This document shows positions 25,098 through 33,074 of a DNA stretch of 64,000 bases, piece after piece. The notes beneath the pieces were generated by a model. It ran no database searches and had not been told where the DNA came from. It saw only the letters and a program-made list of their open reading frames with translations. This DNA is from Paenibacillus stellifer (GTDB taxonomy: Bacteria > Bacillota > Bacilli > Paenibacillales > Paenibacillaceae). Both the position numbers and the translations under genes were made by a program. Position 1 is the stretch's first letter, and each line of letters starts with the position of its first letter. The stretch covers positions 1,704,501 to 1,768,500 of the forward strand of contig NZ_CP009286.1 in NCBI RefSeq assembly GCF_000758685.1, read 5' to 3'.

Positions 25098-25309
25098 ACG
25101 TCAAGACCACCGTTCCTTAGATACTTTGATAAGGCATCACACAACGGTGGGAATGACCCGTACAGATGTTCCTTTGGAAAACTGCGGGAACCGCAGGGAT
25201 CGATTGGTATACGATATTTCGTGAGAAAATATCGATATGAATTCCCCTCAGTAGAAGGGATTACCCAAGAATTCCACACTTCAAGTGTTAGCTAAGTGGG
25301 GGGATTCCA
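25098..25309 (+). other. Right end of IS605-type element with possible omega-RNA region
   Basis: About 210 bases without a gene follow the tnpB stop. They contain short self-complementary blocks (CTGCGGGAACCGCAG; CGATATTTCGTGAGAAAATATCG) and end in a hairpin-like segment (CACTTCAAGTG) before GTTAGCTAAGTGGGGGGATTCC. In intact elements the omega RNA overlaps the tnpB 3' end and reaches the right end, so this stretch is its likely remnant. The exact element boundary cannot be fixed without an intact copy. Confidence 0.5.
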
Positions 25310-26130
25310 ATGTCCGATTCAATAAAGGTTCACATTCTGCACTACGGTCAAGTTCAGACTGATATCGCCGTCCCATTTAGACAACATACATGGAATCCTC
25401 TTGCTCCTGCAGGAATCTTCCGTTCAAGTAGCATCAGGTTACAATTCCGGTTTCGGCCTATTTGATCGAGCATCCCAAAGGGCTTGTCTTAATTGATACA
25501 GGTTGGCATACCGATGTGCGCGGTAACCAGATCAAGTATTTGGGGAGAATTGGCCATAAAGTCAGCAAAGCGATTCTTCCAGAAGGACAGGCTGTTCATG
25601 AGCAGCTCCTAAGCAGGGGGATCAAAGCGAAGGATTTGGACTATGTCATCTTGAGCCATATGGATATCGATCATACCAGCGGACTTAAATTAATAAGTGA
25701 AGCGAAACAATTTTTGACCAGCGGTCTGGAATGGCAGGCAGCGTCGAAAGGCGGTCTGCGCTACCTTCGGCATACATGGGCGGGGCTTTTTGTGAACACA
25801 TTCACAATGAAAGCATCGGAATACGGACCGCAGCAAAGAGCTTTTGATTTATTTGGCGATGGTTCGGTTATGTTCATTCATACCCCTGGACATTCCACGG
25901 GCTTGACTTCAACCCTTATACAAAGAAACGGGCAATTCCTGCTGCTGGCAGCCGATACCGGCTACGCCAAAAAATCCTGGGAGAATATGATTCTTCCGGG
26001 ATTTACGGTTAGTCAACAACAAGCTAAGGAATCTTTGCATTGGGTAAAAGAAATGAGCTTAAGGCCGGACTGCCTGGACGTCATCGCCAATCATGACCCT
26101 GATGTTAAGCCGCATTTGATTGAAATATAA
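25310..26130 (+). pseudogene. Metallo-beta-lactamase-fold hydrolase (lactonase-like), one frameshift
   Basis: The ATG at 25310 starts MSDSIKVHILHYGQVQTDIA and runs to about base 25430. After a one-base slip the protein continues HQVTIPVSAYLIEHPKGLVL, IDTGWHTD, ILSHMDIDHTSG, IHTPGHSTG and AADTGYAKKSW to 26130. The repaired length is about 273 residues, normal for AHL-lactonase-like (AiiA-related) MBL proteins, which open acyl-homoserine lactones or related lactones. The metal motif reads HMDIDH instead of HxHxDH, so one His ligand is Asp. Either the gene is recently inactivated or the base is a sequencing error. It starts immediately after the IS605 remnant. Confidence 0.75.
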
Positions 26131-26140
26131 ATACAGCGCA

Positions 26141-26199
26141 AAAACACCCCTTATAGCGGACATTGGAAAAACCAATGAAAACTGTAAGGGGTGTTTTAT
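26141..26199 (+). terminator. Terminator of MBL-fold gene
   Basis: AAAACACCCCTTA pairs with TAAGGGGTGTTTT, with an inner CATTGG/CCAATG stem. Confidence 0.8.
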
Positions 26200-26218
26200 A
26201 TGAAAAAGTAAAATTTGT

Positions 26219-26247
26219 TTGACAACATAAGGACTAAGTAATATATT
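26219..26247 (+). promoter_or_regulatory. Sigma-A-type promoter upstream of DUF6323/DUF6179
   Basis: TTGACA at 26219-26224 and TATATT at 26242-26247 are separated by 17 bases in an AT-rich stretch. Confidence 0.6.
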
Positions 26248-26362
26248 ATTATAACATAATTAATTAAAAATTATAACATAAAATAATACGAAAGTCAAGA
26301 ATTATTTTTATGGAATTTATCCCCTGATAAAATGCTTGGGATCGAGAGAGGGAGGGAACCTT

Positions 26363-26667
26363 ATGTTTTTATCGCGCCTATTCTACTCCTTGAATAATTC
26401 GATGCAGGAACAGGCTGTAATCCAGATCCTAGAGCTGAATGAGAAGACCCAATCATTTGGGCTTGTCCTGTCTCCGGATGAAGCAAGGCAAATGATCGCT
26501 GCCAGAAATCAACCGAGGATAAAATCGGCGACTCCAGATTGATCGAACTAATGAGGGAGCTTTATGACGAAGACTGCGGAGGCTCTCTGGATTTGATGAA
26601 GAGCAGGCTTGAAGAGTATGCCGAGGTTTTTCGGAGAGAGGTATTTACGGCATTCAGAGCAGGCTGA
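26363..26667 (+). pseudogene. DUF6323 family gene, internally deleted
   Basis: GGGAGGG precedes an ATG at 26363. The first 60 codons give the DUF6323 N-terminus (NEKTQSFGLVLSPDEARQMI), then the frame fails at about 26515. The C-terminus continues in another frame (EDKIGDSRLIELMRELYDED, CGGSLDLMKSRLEEYAEVF) and ends at 26667, overlapping the next gene by one base. Compared with the usual length of about 160 residues, roughly 60 are missing. DUF6323 commonly precedes DUF6179, as here; the function of the pair is unknown. Confidence 0.65.
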
Positions 26668-27944
26668 TGCTTCTCCTGCAGAACCTGATCAAGCGCTATA
26701 CCCAGGGGGAGAGCTCTTCGGTTACAGTAGAGACGGCGGAAAGCATCTTCACCTCTATGCTATATGCAGTAGATGCATACTTTCATAGCCTGGAATCGCC
26801 CGAGGAGGCGATTGTCTACCTGAAAACGGCTGAAATTCCAAGTCTTTATGAACAAGGTGTCGAGACAGTAAGCAGATGCTTTGAAGAGACCAAGCGGCTG
26901 TATGGCATAATCAGAAAAAACAAGCTGGATGTTCCGGTGGATGCCTACAATATGACGATAGACGAGTCTGTGCCCGTTTTTATGAAGAAATACGGAATTG
27001 TTTTTGATGCACATAACACGATGGCTAGCATTGATTATCCACTCGCGAGAGACGATATGCGGCTGCAGGGCGTCTTTTACATGAAACAATATTTGGAGCG
27101 GCTTCATATCGAGACGGAATTTATTCAGCTGTTCGAACACAAAGACCTTCTGGATACGCTGGTGAGTTTCGGGAGAGTGTGCAGGTTTGATTACCGGATC
27201 GAATTGTTCAATATGTATGAGCTGATGCTGAATAATGAGGTCTTTTCCATTGTGTCCGGCATGGAGGCAGGGCAGGTTAGAATTTCGGCCTATCAACTTG
27301 AACAGTTGGAGCGGATATTGACTCTAGCGCCTCCGGAGCAAATTCAATTCATCATCCAAGAGGCGGTACACCGTCTCCAGAGAGAACTGCAGATCGGCAG
27401 CCGGCATCTGAGAGAATACATGAATCAGTGCATTGCTGGACTCGTGCAGCGGGTCGTCCATGCGGCCAATTCCCGCAATTTGCAGGCGGTAATCATTACC
27501 CGGCAGGAGGAGCGGATCAAGCCCGTAGAATTCTCATTAAACGCGGAAGACCGGATGACCGATGTTGAGCTTCGGAAATTGCTGGATGAAGTGATGGAAT
27601 GTGGGCAAAAGAAAGACAAGGCCCGGCTTATTAAATCCCGGCTGTATTCGCTCCATGATTATTTGGATGTTTTGGAATCGGATATCCTTTACGGAGATGA
27701 GTATGAGGCGCTTTTTGGCCTTTTCGGCGACATGGAACTCGCTATTCTGGCGAAAATCGTTCTGTACGAGGAACTGCGGAGCGGTTCTCTGGATTTTCAA
27801 GCCATAGTGTCAGTGCATGAAGGAAGCGATGAGGAATGGAAGACCCGCTACATTGCATTTATGCAGGGATTGAGTCCCGAGCGTCTTCGGGTTATCGGGC
27901 AGCTTATCGAAATCATTGATTATGAAGCAATTAAGTTCTATTAA
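26667..27944 (+). CDS. DUF6179 family protein
   Basis: A 425-residue soluble, mostly helical protein. The segment YTQGESSSVTVETAESIFTS matches the start of DUF6179 as I remember it. No catalytic motif or membrane helix is visible. Its ATG overlaps the stop of the broken DUF6323 gene (TGATG). The frame is open for about 50 bases further upstream and reads family-like sequence (YGIQSRLMLLLQNLIKRYTQ), so the natural N-terminus may have been lost in the deletion that damaged DUF6323, leaving a slightly shortened protein. Confidence 0.65.
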   Translation: MLLLQNLIKRYTQGESSSVTVETAESIFTSMLYAVDAYFHSLESPEEAIVYLKTAEIPSLYEQGVETVSRCFEETKRLYGIIRKNKLDVPVDAYNMTIDESVPVFMKKYGIVFDAHNTMASIDYPLARDDMRLQGVFYMKQYLERLHIETEFIQLFEHKDLLDTLVSFGRVCRFDYRIELFNMYELMLNNEVFSIVSGMEAGQVRISAYQLEQLERILTLAPPEQIQFIIQEAVHRLQRELQIGSRHLREYMNQCIAGLVQRVVHAANSRNLQAVIITRQEERIKPVEFSLNAEDRMTDVELRKLLDEVMECGQKKDKARLIKSRLYSLHDYLDVLESDILYGDEYEALFGLFGDMELAILAKIVLYEELRSGSLDFQAIVSVHEGSDEEWKTRYIAFMQGLSPERLRVIGQLIEIIDYEAIKFY

Positions 27945-28010
27945 TGGTTAATATATGGTATGGGTTTTGGATAAGCTAACCTATAATCCGGAAGAAACGA
28001 GGCGATAAGC

Positions 28011-28499
28011 ATGTCTGATTTGAACAAGAGTCACCAGGAAGCTGTTGAGACGGTCCGTAAGCTGATCAAGGGCATCGATACAGCGATGTTCACGACGATT
28101 TCGGACGAAGGATTGGTATCCCGTCCCATGAAGACACAGGAAGTCGAATTTGACGGGGATTTATGGTTCCTTACCAAGAAGGATACCAGCAAGTTCGATG
28201 AAATAGTTCATGATCCCAGAGTTAACGTCGTGTATGCCGATAAATCCTATGTCTCGATTCGCGGCACGGCCAAGGTTGTAGAGAATGTGGAGAAGAAAAA
28301 GGAATTTTGGAATGCAGGTTACGAAGCCTTTCTTAAGACCGGCTATGATGACCCTGATGTCATTCTGATCCAGGTGCATGCCGAGGCGGCTGAATATTGG
28401 AAAAGCGGGAATCTGGCCGAGAAGGCGACCTATTTGTTCAGACGAATCACGAACCAGGATACAGAACGATCGAATCTCAACCAGACTGTTGAATTATAG
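28011..28499 (+). CDS. General stress protein 26-like pyridoxamine-phosphate-oxidase-fold protein
   Basis: A 162-residue split-barrel flavin-binding protein (COG3871). Family segments are TAMFTTISDEGLVSRPM, DLWFLTKKDTSKFDEI, VNVVYADKSYVSIRG and ILIQVHAEAAEYWKSG. Such proteins bind FMN or F420-like cofactors and are induced by general stress in bacilli; the physiological substrate is unknown. CGAGGCG lies 6 bases before the ATG. It forms a single-gene unit ending at a strong terminator. Confidence 0.88.
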   Translation: MSDLNKSHQEAVETVRKLIKGIDTAMFTTISDEGLVSRPMKTQEVEFDGDLWFLTKKDTSKFDEIVHDPRVNVVYADKSYVSIRGTAKVVENVEKKKEFWNAGYEAFLKTGYDDPDVILIQVHAEAAEYWKSGNLAEKATYLFRRITNQDTERSNLNQTVEL

Positions 28500-28527
28500 C
28501 GTAAATTCGAATCAGCCGGCTTCCCGG

Positions 28528-28572
28528 CAAAGGACAAAGTCCCCACATCCATGTGAGGGCTTTGTCCTTTTT
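28528..28572 (+). terminator. Terminator of general-stress-26-like gene
   Basis: AAAGGACAAAG-CCC-CACAT pairs with ATGTG-GGG-CTTTGTCCTTT, with a T-rich tail. Confidence 0.85.
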
Positions 28573-28577
28573 GGGCT

Positions 28578-28690
28578 TCAGGGCTGCTCCATCCCCTGCC
28601 TCCGCCGGAATTTCATAGGCGAGACGCCATGCGCCTGATGGAAGATCCGTGAAGTCGATTTCAGAAATTTCCTTGTCGGGAAAGGAGCCT
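28578..28690 (-). pseudogene. AraC-family regulator, C-terminal scrap
   Basis: On the minus strand the last codons read STSRIFHQAHGVSPMKFRRR then QGMEQP and a stop. This is the end of an AraC helix-turn-helix domain; an upstream piece (FPDKEIS) is in a different frame. The rest of the gene is absent. Confidence 0.6.
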
Positions 28691-28776
28691 GGACCGCTTG
28701 TAGCTCAGTCGATCACGAACAGAAGACCTTATTTTGCTGAAACCAGATTATTTGATCATTTTTTCCATAATTTATT

Positions 28777-28785
28777 TGGTATAAT
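28777..28785 (+). promoter_or_regulatory. Extended -10 promoter
   Basis: TTGGTATAAT includes TGnTATAAT, about 50 bases before the next gene, in an AT-rich segment. Confidence 0.5.
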
Positions 28786-28833
28786 CATAGAATAGCCAAG
28801 TGAATTCCAGAGTGAATGGTGGGAATTTCCGCA

Positions 28834-29391
28834 ATGAACCGGTTTGTTGTGAAGAAAATACTGATCGTCGCTATCCCTTTATTCATCTTTGTCGGGTTGA
28901 TCACCCTGATTCATCTTAGAACGACCGAATTGAACAGTTCCTGGGGCAGGGTGGAGCTTCTGGAGAACGGAAGGGTCTGCCTATATAACGGGAAAAGGTA
29001 CATAAGCGAGACGAAGCATTACACCGCCCGGGTTCTCGGGGAGAAGCTGAGCGAAGCAGAGCGCATAACTGTCTACGAAGTTCCGGGAATGGATGCCGGC
29101 AATTGGCTGGCTGTTAGCTACGGATCAGGGGAGGTTCTCCTCTACAAGGAGGAGCATACCCCCGATCTCAGTCTGGAGGCGTTCAGCCCGACCTCTGTCG
29201 AGTTTAACGGGAATGGGGAATTTTGCAGAGATCCCTCGATTCTGTCTGCTATTATGGACGCTGCCAATAAGGGCGGGCCGCTGCCTCAGCTCGTTCAGAA
29301 ATGGCTTCTGGCCCGGATCGAGCTTGCTGCAATAACTTCCGTCAGCCTGTATTCCGACAAGTACCCGGCCCTGATCTACAATCCTTTTTAG
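28834..29391 (+). CDS. Membrane-anchored protein of unknown function
   Basis: A 185-residue protein with a basic start and one N-terminal membrane helix (ILIVAIPLFIFVGLITLIHL), then a soluble domain expected outside the cell. No family is recognised. GGTGGG lies about 10 bases before the ATG at 28834; an in-frame ATG at 28816 is possible. The C-terminus ends at YPALIYNPF, and the following DNA contains an AraC scrap, so the end may have been altered. Confidence 0.55.
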   Translation: MNRFVVKKILIVAIPLFIFVGLITLIHLRTTELNSSWGRVELLENGRVCLYNGKRYISETKHYTARVLGEKLSEAERITVYEVPGMDAGNWLAVSYGSGEVLLYKEEHTPDLSLEAFSPTSVEFNGNGEFCRDPSILSAIMDAANKGGPLPQLVQKWLLARIELAAITSVSLYSDKYPALIYNPF

Positions 29392-29494
29392 CATGGATTG
29401 GAGCTGCTGATAAATGGGCCGATTGAAGCGTCGCTGCCGACAAGCTGCATATCCTGGCCCGTCAGCTGCTGGACGCAGCAAGCGGAGGATATGT

Positions 29495-29667
29495 GATTGG
29501 CGGCAAAAGAGGCGCTGACAGGCACGAACCTTCACATCAAGGAAGCGGCCGTGTCCGTGGGGGTTAACGATGACAAACAGTTCGCCAAATGGTTCAAACG
29601 TCAGGCTGGCGTGACGCCAACCGAGTACCGCAGGGCTTTCAGCCGAACACGGCTCAACAACAGCTGA
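29495..29667 (+). pseudogene. AraC-family regulator, C-terminal remnant
   Basis: The frame reads NLHIKEAAVSVGVNDDKQFA, KWFKRQAGVTPTEYRRAF and ends at 29667, matching the second helix-turn-helix of AraC proteins (about 50 residues). The sensing domain and first helix-turn-helix are missing, and there is no start codon. Confidence 0.7.
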
Positions 29668-29681
29668 AACGGCGCGGACGC

Positions 29682-30050
29682 TCAGTCCCCGCCTCCACCG
29701 CCTGCATCTCCTCCGCCCGAATGACCGCCGGAATCCCCGAAGCTATGACCGCCATGGGAATGGCCGCCGAAATCGCTGTGGCCATGACCGTTGCCGGAAT
29801 GATGACTGTGACTGTTATTCCAACCGTTATCCCCATGGTCGCTATGATGTTTGTGCCCGTGAGAGGGGGACTCCCGGTCCTGCGTAGTGTCGAACAGTTC
29901 CGGATTCGAGGCAGCGAACATGGCAGCGTCTCCATCATTGGACCGTTTGCTTCCCGATTGCTTGCCGTGACCGTCGCGGCGCATTATCGAGCTTACAAGT
30001 ATAAAGACAATGACAACAATAAAAATAAGGCCAATGCTCATAAATGGCAT
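29682..30050 (-). CDS. Small membrane protein with Gly/His-rich tail
   Basis: A 122-residue protein with one N-terminal membrane helix (IGLIFIVVIVFILVSSIM), a charged linker, then a tail dominated by His, Gly and Ser (SHGHKHHSDHGDNG, GHSHGGHSFGDSGGHSGGG). About 15 histidines in the last 60 residues suggest metal binding, but this could also be a disordered low-complexity tail. GGGAG precedes the start; a second Met three codons on is an alternative start. It converges with the AraC remnant. Confidence 0.6.
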   Translation of the reverse strand: MPFMSIGLIFIVVIVFILVSSIMRRDGHGKQSGSKRSNDGDAAMFAASNPELFDTTQDRESPSHGHKHHSDHGDNGWNNSHSHHSGNGHGHSDFGGHSHGGHSFGDSGGHSGGGDAGGGGGD

Positions 30051-30280
30051 TCTCTCCCTGTATTTAAAGTACCTAGATTATACCAGTGTCCGGGGAGTCA
30101 AGAAAGCCGGAAAAGGCGATAAGTGAAGAAGTCATGCCGCAGCGAGCATAGATGCTGAGACCTGGAGCTAATATTATATGCTCTCGCATAAAATATTTAT
30201 TTTAGATAAATTAGAATAAATTAAGAGAGTTGAAAAGTTCAAATTGACAAAAACGGCGTATCGTCAGTAAAATAAGAGCG
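30051..30280. other. Gene-free AT-rich promoter region
   Basis: No ORF is supported. It holds the minus-strand gene's upstream region and a good plus-strand promoter at 30244-30273. Confidence 0.5.
30244..30273 (+). promoter_or_regulatory. Sigma-A-type promoter
   Basis: TTGACA at 30244-30249 and TAAAAT at 30268-30273 with an 18-base spacer. Confidence 0.6.
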
Positions 30281-30441
30281 TCAAATTCAATCCGTTTAAA
30301 TCAGTTTAGTGTTTCATAAACTAAATCGAGCAGCGGGTTTTTCTTTAATGTTTAGTGTAAGCAGAGGTTCAGCAGGAGTATAACTCCGTCATGAATCCGT
30401 AAAACATTGGCGGTTTCCGGTGCAGCCGGAAGCCGCTTTTT
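30280..30441 (+). ncRNA. Candidate small RNA or leader between promoter and terminator
   Basis: A good promoter ends at 30273 and a strong terminator lies at 30410-30441, leaving a transcript of about 160 bases with no protein-like ORF. It would end about 150 bases before the aldo/keto reductase gene. It could be an independent small RNA or an attenuated leader of that gene. I do not recognise any known RNA family in it. Confidence 0.3.
30410..30441 (+). terminator. Terminator upstream of aldo/keto reductase
   Basis: GCGGTTTCCGG pairs perfectly with CCGGAAGCCGC around TGCAG, followed by TTTTT. Confidence 0.8.
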
Positions 30442-30588
30442 GATCTCTTGATACCCCGTTTTCGGAATGTTCAAATTTGTGGAAAAGAACTGAGTCAAGG
30501 ACGGCCCAAAACGGGTATAAAACCTTGGGCTGTATCCAAGCGAGATTAGAGGAGAGAACAGTACTATACTGATAAGGAGACGATATTC

Positions 30589-31491
30589 ATGATGAATTCC
30601 TTGAACGGAGTACGCAAGCAGGAAGTTGAAGCGGCGAATGCAGCCCGCCGGGTCAAGCTGCCGGACGGTACGCTGGTGTCCGCGATCGGCCAGGGAACCT
30701 GGAATATCGGGGAGAACCCGTCTCGCAGAGAGGAAGAAATCGCTGCGCTGCGGCTCGGCGTCGAGCTCGGTATGAATGTGATCGATACGGCCGAGATGTA
30801 TGGCGATGGCGAGTCCGAGTCGATTGTGGGGGAAGCGATCCGGGGGATTCGGGAGAACGTCTTTCTCGTATCCAAGGTCTATCCGCACAATGCCGGGAGA
30901 GACCGGCTGGCAAGAAGCTGCGAGGCAAGCCTGAAGCGTCTCGGAACGGACCATCTCGATCTGTATCTTCTGCATTGGCGGGGCGATGTACCTCTGGAGG
31001 AGACGGTGGAGGGCATGGAGCGTCTCGTCAAGGAAGGGAAAATCTCCCGTTGGGGCGTTTCGAATTTCGATTCGAAGGATATGAAGGAGCTGCTGGACGT
31101 CCAGGGCGGCGCGAACTGCGCAACCAATCAGGTGCTCTATCATCTCGGCTCCCGGGGCATAGAGGTTGAGCTTCTTCCATGGCAGCGGAGCAAGCTGATG
31201 CCGATCATGGCCTACTCTCCGCTCGCGCAGGCCGGCGCTCTCCGCAAAGGGCTGGTGAACAGTCCGGCTGTAATGGAGATTGCCGAGGCTCATGGAGTGC
31301 AGCCCTTGCAGGTATTGCTCGCATGGAGCATCCGCGAAGGCGGCGTGATCGCGATTCCCAAAGCTTCCACAAGAGAGCATGTGCTGCTGAACGCCTCGGC
31401 CGGATTGATCGAGCTGTCCAAAGAGGAAAGCGTCCGGCTGAACGAGGCTTTTCCGAAGCCCGCGTTCCGTGTGCCACTTGATGTGATATAA
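30589..31491 (+). CDS. Aldo/keto reductase
   Basis: A 300-residue NADPH-dependent carbonyl reductase of the AKR superfamily. The catalytic tetrad is visible: Asp and Tyr in DTAEMYG, Lys in VSKVYP, and His in LLHWRG. The C-terminal nucleotide-binding IAIPKAST segment is present. AAGGAG is 9 bases before the first of two adjacent ATG codons. It is probably a cytoplasmic general aldehyde or ketone reductase; the substrate cannot be read from sequence. It is a single-gene unit with a bidirectional terminator shared with the converging peptidase gene. Confidence 0.92.
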   Translation: MMNSLNGVRKQEVEAANAARRVKLPDGTLVSAIGQGTWNIGENPSRREEEIAALRLGVELGMNVIDTAEMYGDGESESIVGEAIRGIRENVFLVSKVYPHNAGRDRLARSCEASLKRLGTDHLDLYLLHWRGDVPLEETVEGMERLVKEGKISRWGVSNFDSKDMKELLDVQGGANCATNQVLYHLGSRGIEVELLPWQRSKLMPIMAYSPLAQAGALRKGLVNSPAVMEIAEAHGVQPLQVLLAWSIREGGVIAIPKASTREHVLLNASAGLIELSKEESVRLNEAFPKPAFRVPLDVI

Positions 31492-31524
31492 GCGATTATT
31501 AACGGAATATAGACAAGAATGTAG

Positions 31525-31572
31525 ACGAAAGCCCGCGCGAAGCCTGATCAGGCTCTGTGCGGGCTTTCGTCT
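31525..31572. terminator. Bidirectional terminator
   Basis: ACGAAAGCCCGCGC pairs with GTGCGGGCTTTCGT, with an inner AGCCTGATCAGGCT palindrome. It lies between converging genes. Confidence 0.85.
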
Positions 31573-31658
31573 TGCCGGATTCATGTACATGAATGGCGGA
31601 GGTAAGGCCAAGCAACGTAAAAAGTAAAAGGCGCTTGCCGCCGCCGGTTCTACATCAC

Positions 31659-32732
31659 TCAGCTCCGTTCGATAATCGTCTGCAGCGTCGTCTGGTCCAG
31701 TCCTTCGACCAGCTTGATCAGCAGCTCGCGGGCGGCATCGATATCATCGGTGTGGACCATCGAGGTCGAGGTGTGGATGTAGCGCGAGCAGATGCCGATA
31801 ACCGCCGAAGGAACGCCGATGCCGCTGAGATGAACCTGTCCGGCATCTGTTCCTCCCTGGGACACAAAATACTGATACTTGATCTTGTGGGTATCCGCCA
31901 TATCCTGCACATATTCGATCAGGCCCCGGTGGGTAACCATGGTCGGGTCGAAGATGCGCAGCAGCGCTCCTCCGCCAAGCTGGCCGAACGCCTGGCGGTC
32001 CCCGGTCATGTCGGCGGCAGCGCTGGCGTCAAGGCCGAAGAAGATGTCCGGCTGGATCAGATTGGCAGCCGTACGGGCGCCGCGAAGTCCGACCTCTTCC
32101 TGAACGGTAGCCCCGGCGTAGACGGTGTTCGGCAGCTTCTTGCCGCTCAGAGTCTTCACGAGGTCGATCGCGAGGCCTACGCCGTAGCGGTTGTCCCATG
32201 CCTTGGCGAGAATCTTCTTCGGATTGGGCAGGGGGGTGAACGGACAGATCGGCACAATCTGCTGGCCCGGCTTCACGCCGAAGCTCTCGGCCTCAGCGCG
32301 GCTGTCTGCGCCGATATCGAGGAACATTTTGCCGATTTCACCGGCTTTGGACCGTTCTTCCTGGCTCAACAGGTGAATCGGCGTGCTGCCGACCACGCCG
32401 GTAACGGGACCATTTGGCGTAATAATCTGAAGGCGTTGGGTGGAGACGGCAGATGCGAGCCAGCCTCCAAGCGGCTGAAAGCGGATCATGCCGTTCTCTG
32501 TGATGCCGATTACCATAAATCCGACTTCGTCAAAATGGCCGGCGACCATAATCTTCGGTCCGTTCTCCTCGCCGCGGAGCACGCCGAACAGGCTGCCCAG
32601 ACGGTCGTGAATGAATTCATCCGTATAAGGGGTCATCGCTTCCTTCACAAACTGCCGCAGTTCGCGCTCGAATCCGGGAGCGGAGGGGAATTCGGTTAAT
32701 GTTTTGAACATATCGAGGGTTTCCTGATTCAT
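31659..32732 (-). CDS. M42 family metallopeptidase (glutamyl aminopeptidase-like)
   Basis: A 357-residue M42 aminopeptidase of the FrvX/YsdC/YtoP type, cytoplasmic, expected to form a dodecameric shell that trims peptides. Metal ligands and catalytic residues are visible: His and Asp in VAGHFDEVG, Asp in AWDNRYG, the Glu pair in QEEVGLRGA, Asp in GLDAS, and the last His in [16 protein letters not shown] precedes the ATG. The gene is full length and stands alone, converging on the aldo/keto reductase. Confidence 0.93.
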   Translation of the reverse strand: MNQETLDMFKTLTEFPSAPGFERELRQFVKEAMTPYTDEFIHDRLGSLFGVLRGEENGPKIMVAGHFDEVGFMVIGITENGMIRFQPLGGWLASAVSTQRLQIITPNGPVTGVVGSTPIHLLSQEERSKAGEIGKMFLDIGADSRAEAESFGVKPGQQIVPICPFTPLPNPKKILAKAWDNRYGVGLAIDLVKTLSGKKLPNTVYAGATVQEEVGLRGARTAANLIQPDIFFGLDASAAADMTGDRQAFGQLGGGALLRIFDPTMVTHRGLIEYVQDMADTHKIKYQYFVSQGGTDAGQVHLSGIGVPSAVIGICSRYIHTSTSMVHTDDIDAARELLIKLVEGLDQTTLQTIIERS

Positions 32733-32876
32733 TTCTCTATCTCTCCTTTGAAGTACTCAATTCCTAAGTATGAACCTTTAGGAAAGGGTTGTCCATTTTT
32801 TGACACAGGGCACGGGAATAGCGAATAGGATATAACCGGGGAGAGGCTGGGCAGAACCGGAAAGGACGCGAGAGAC

Positions 32877-33002
32877 ATGGGGAAGAAGGCCAGGGAACGG
32901 GAGGCTGTTCTGGTACTCGTTCTATTTGTGCTGCTGGTGGTGATCCTGCTTTTTTATGCAAAAAGCTCCTGTAATAAGGAATCCTCCTGCGGCGAACAAT
33001 AA
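32877..33002 (+). CDS. Small single-helix membrane protein upstream of spoVAC
   Basis: A 41-residue ORF: a basic start, one strong membrane helix (AVLVLVLFVLLVVILLFYA) and a short tail with two cysteines (SSCNKESSCGEQ). AAAGGA lies 10 bases before the ATG. It sits 72 bases before spoVAC on the same strand, so it may belong to the sporulation unit. No family is recognised. Confidence 0.5.
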   Translation: MGKKAREREAVLVLVLFVLLVVILLFYAKSSCNKESSCGEQ

Positions 33003-33074
33003 AGGAAAATCTTTTATGCGATTCTGGTCCGCGGTGCGGACCCTCGTTCGCCAAAACCATAGGAGGTGCCTTCA

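Noticed and set aside
25098..25309. Considered as a CRISPR or riboswitch region.
   Set aside because: No repeat-spacer pattern; its position directly after the tnpB tail is better explained as an IS605-type right end.
30352..31611. A 419-codon open frame on the minus strand.
   Set aside because: Shadow of the aldo/keto reductase; no family motif, and it overlaps the terminators at both ends.
31593..32699. A 368-codon open frame on the plus strand.
   Set aside because: Exactly opposite the M42 peptidase gene, whose metal-binding motifs are all present on the minus strand.
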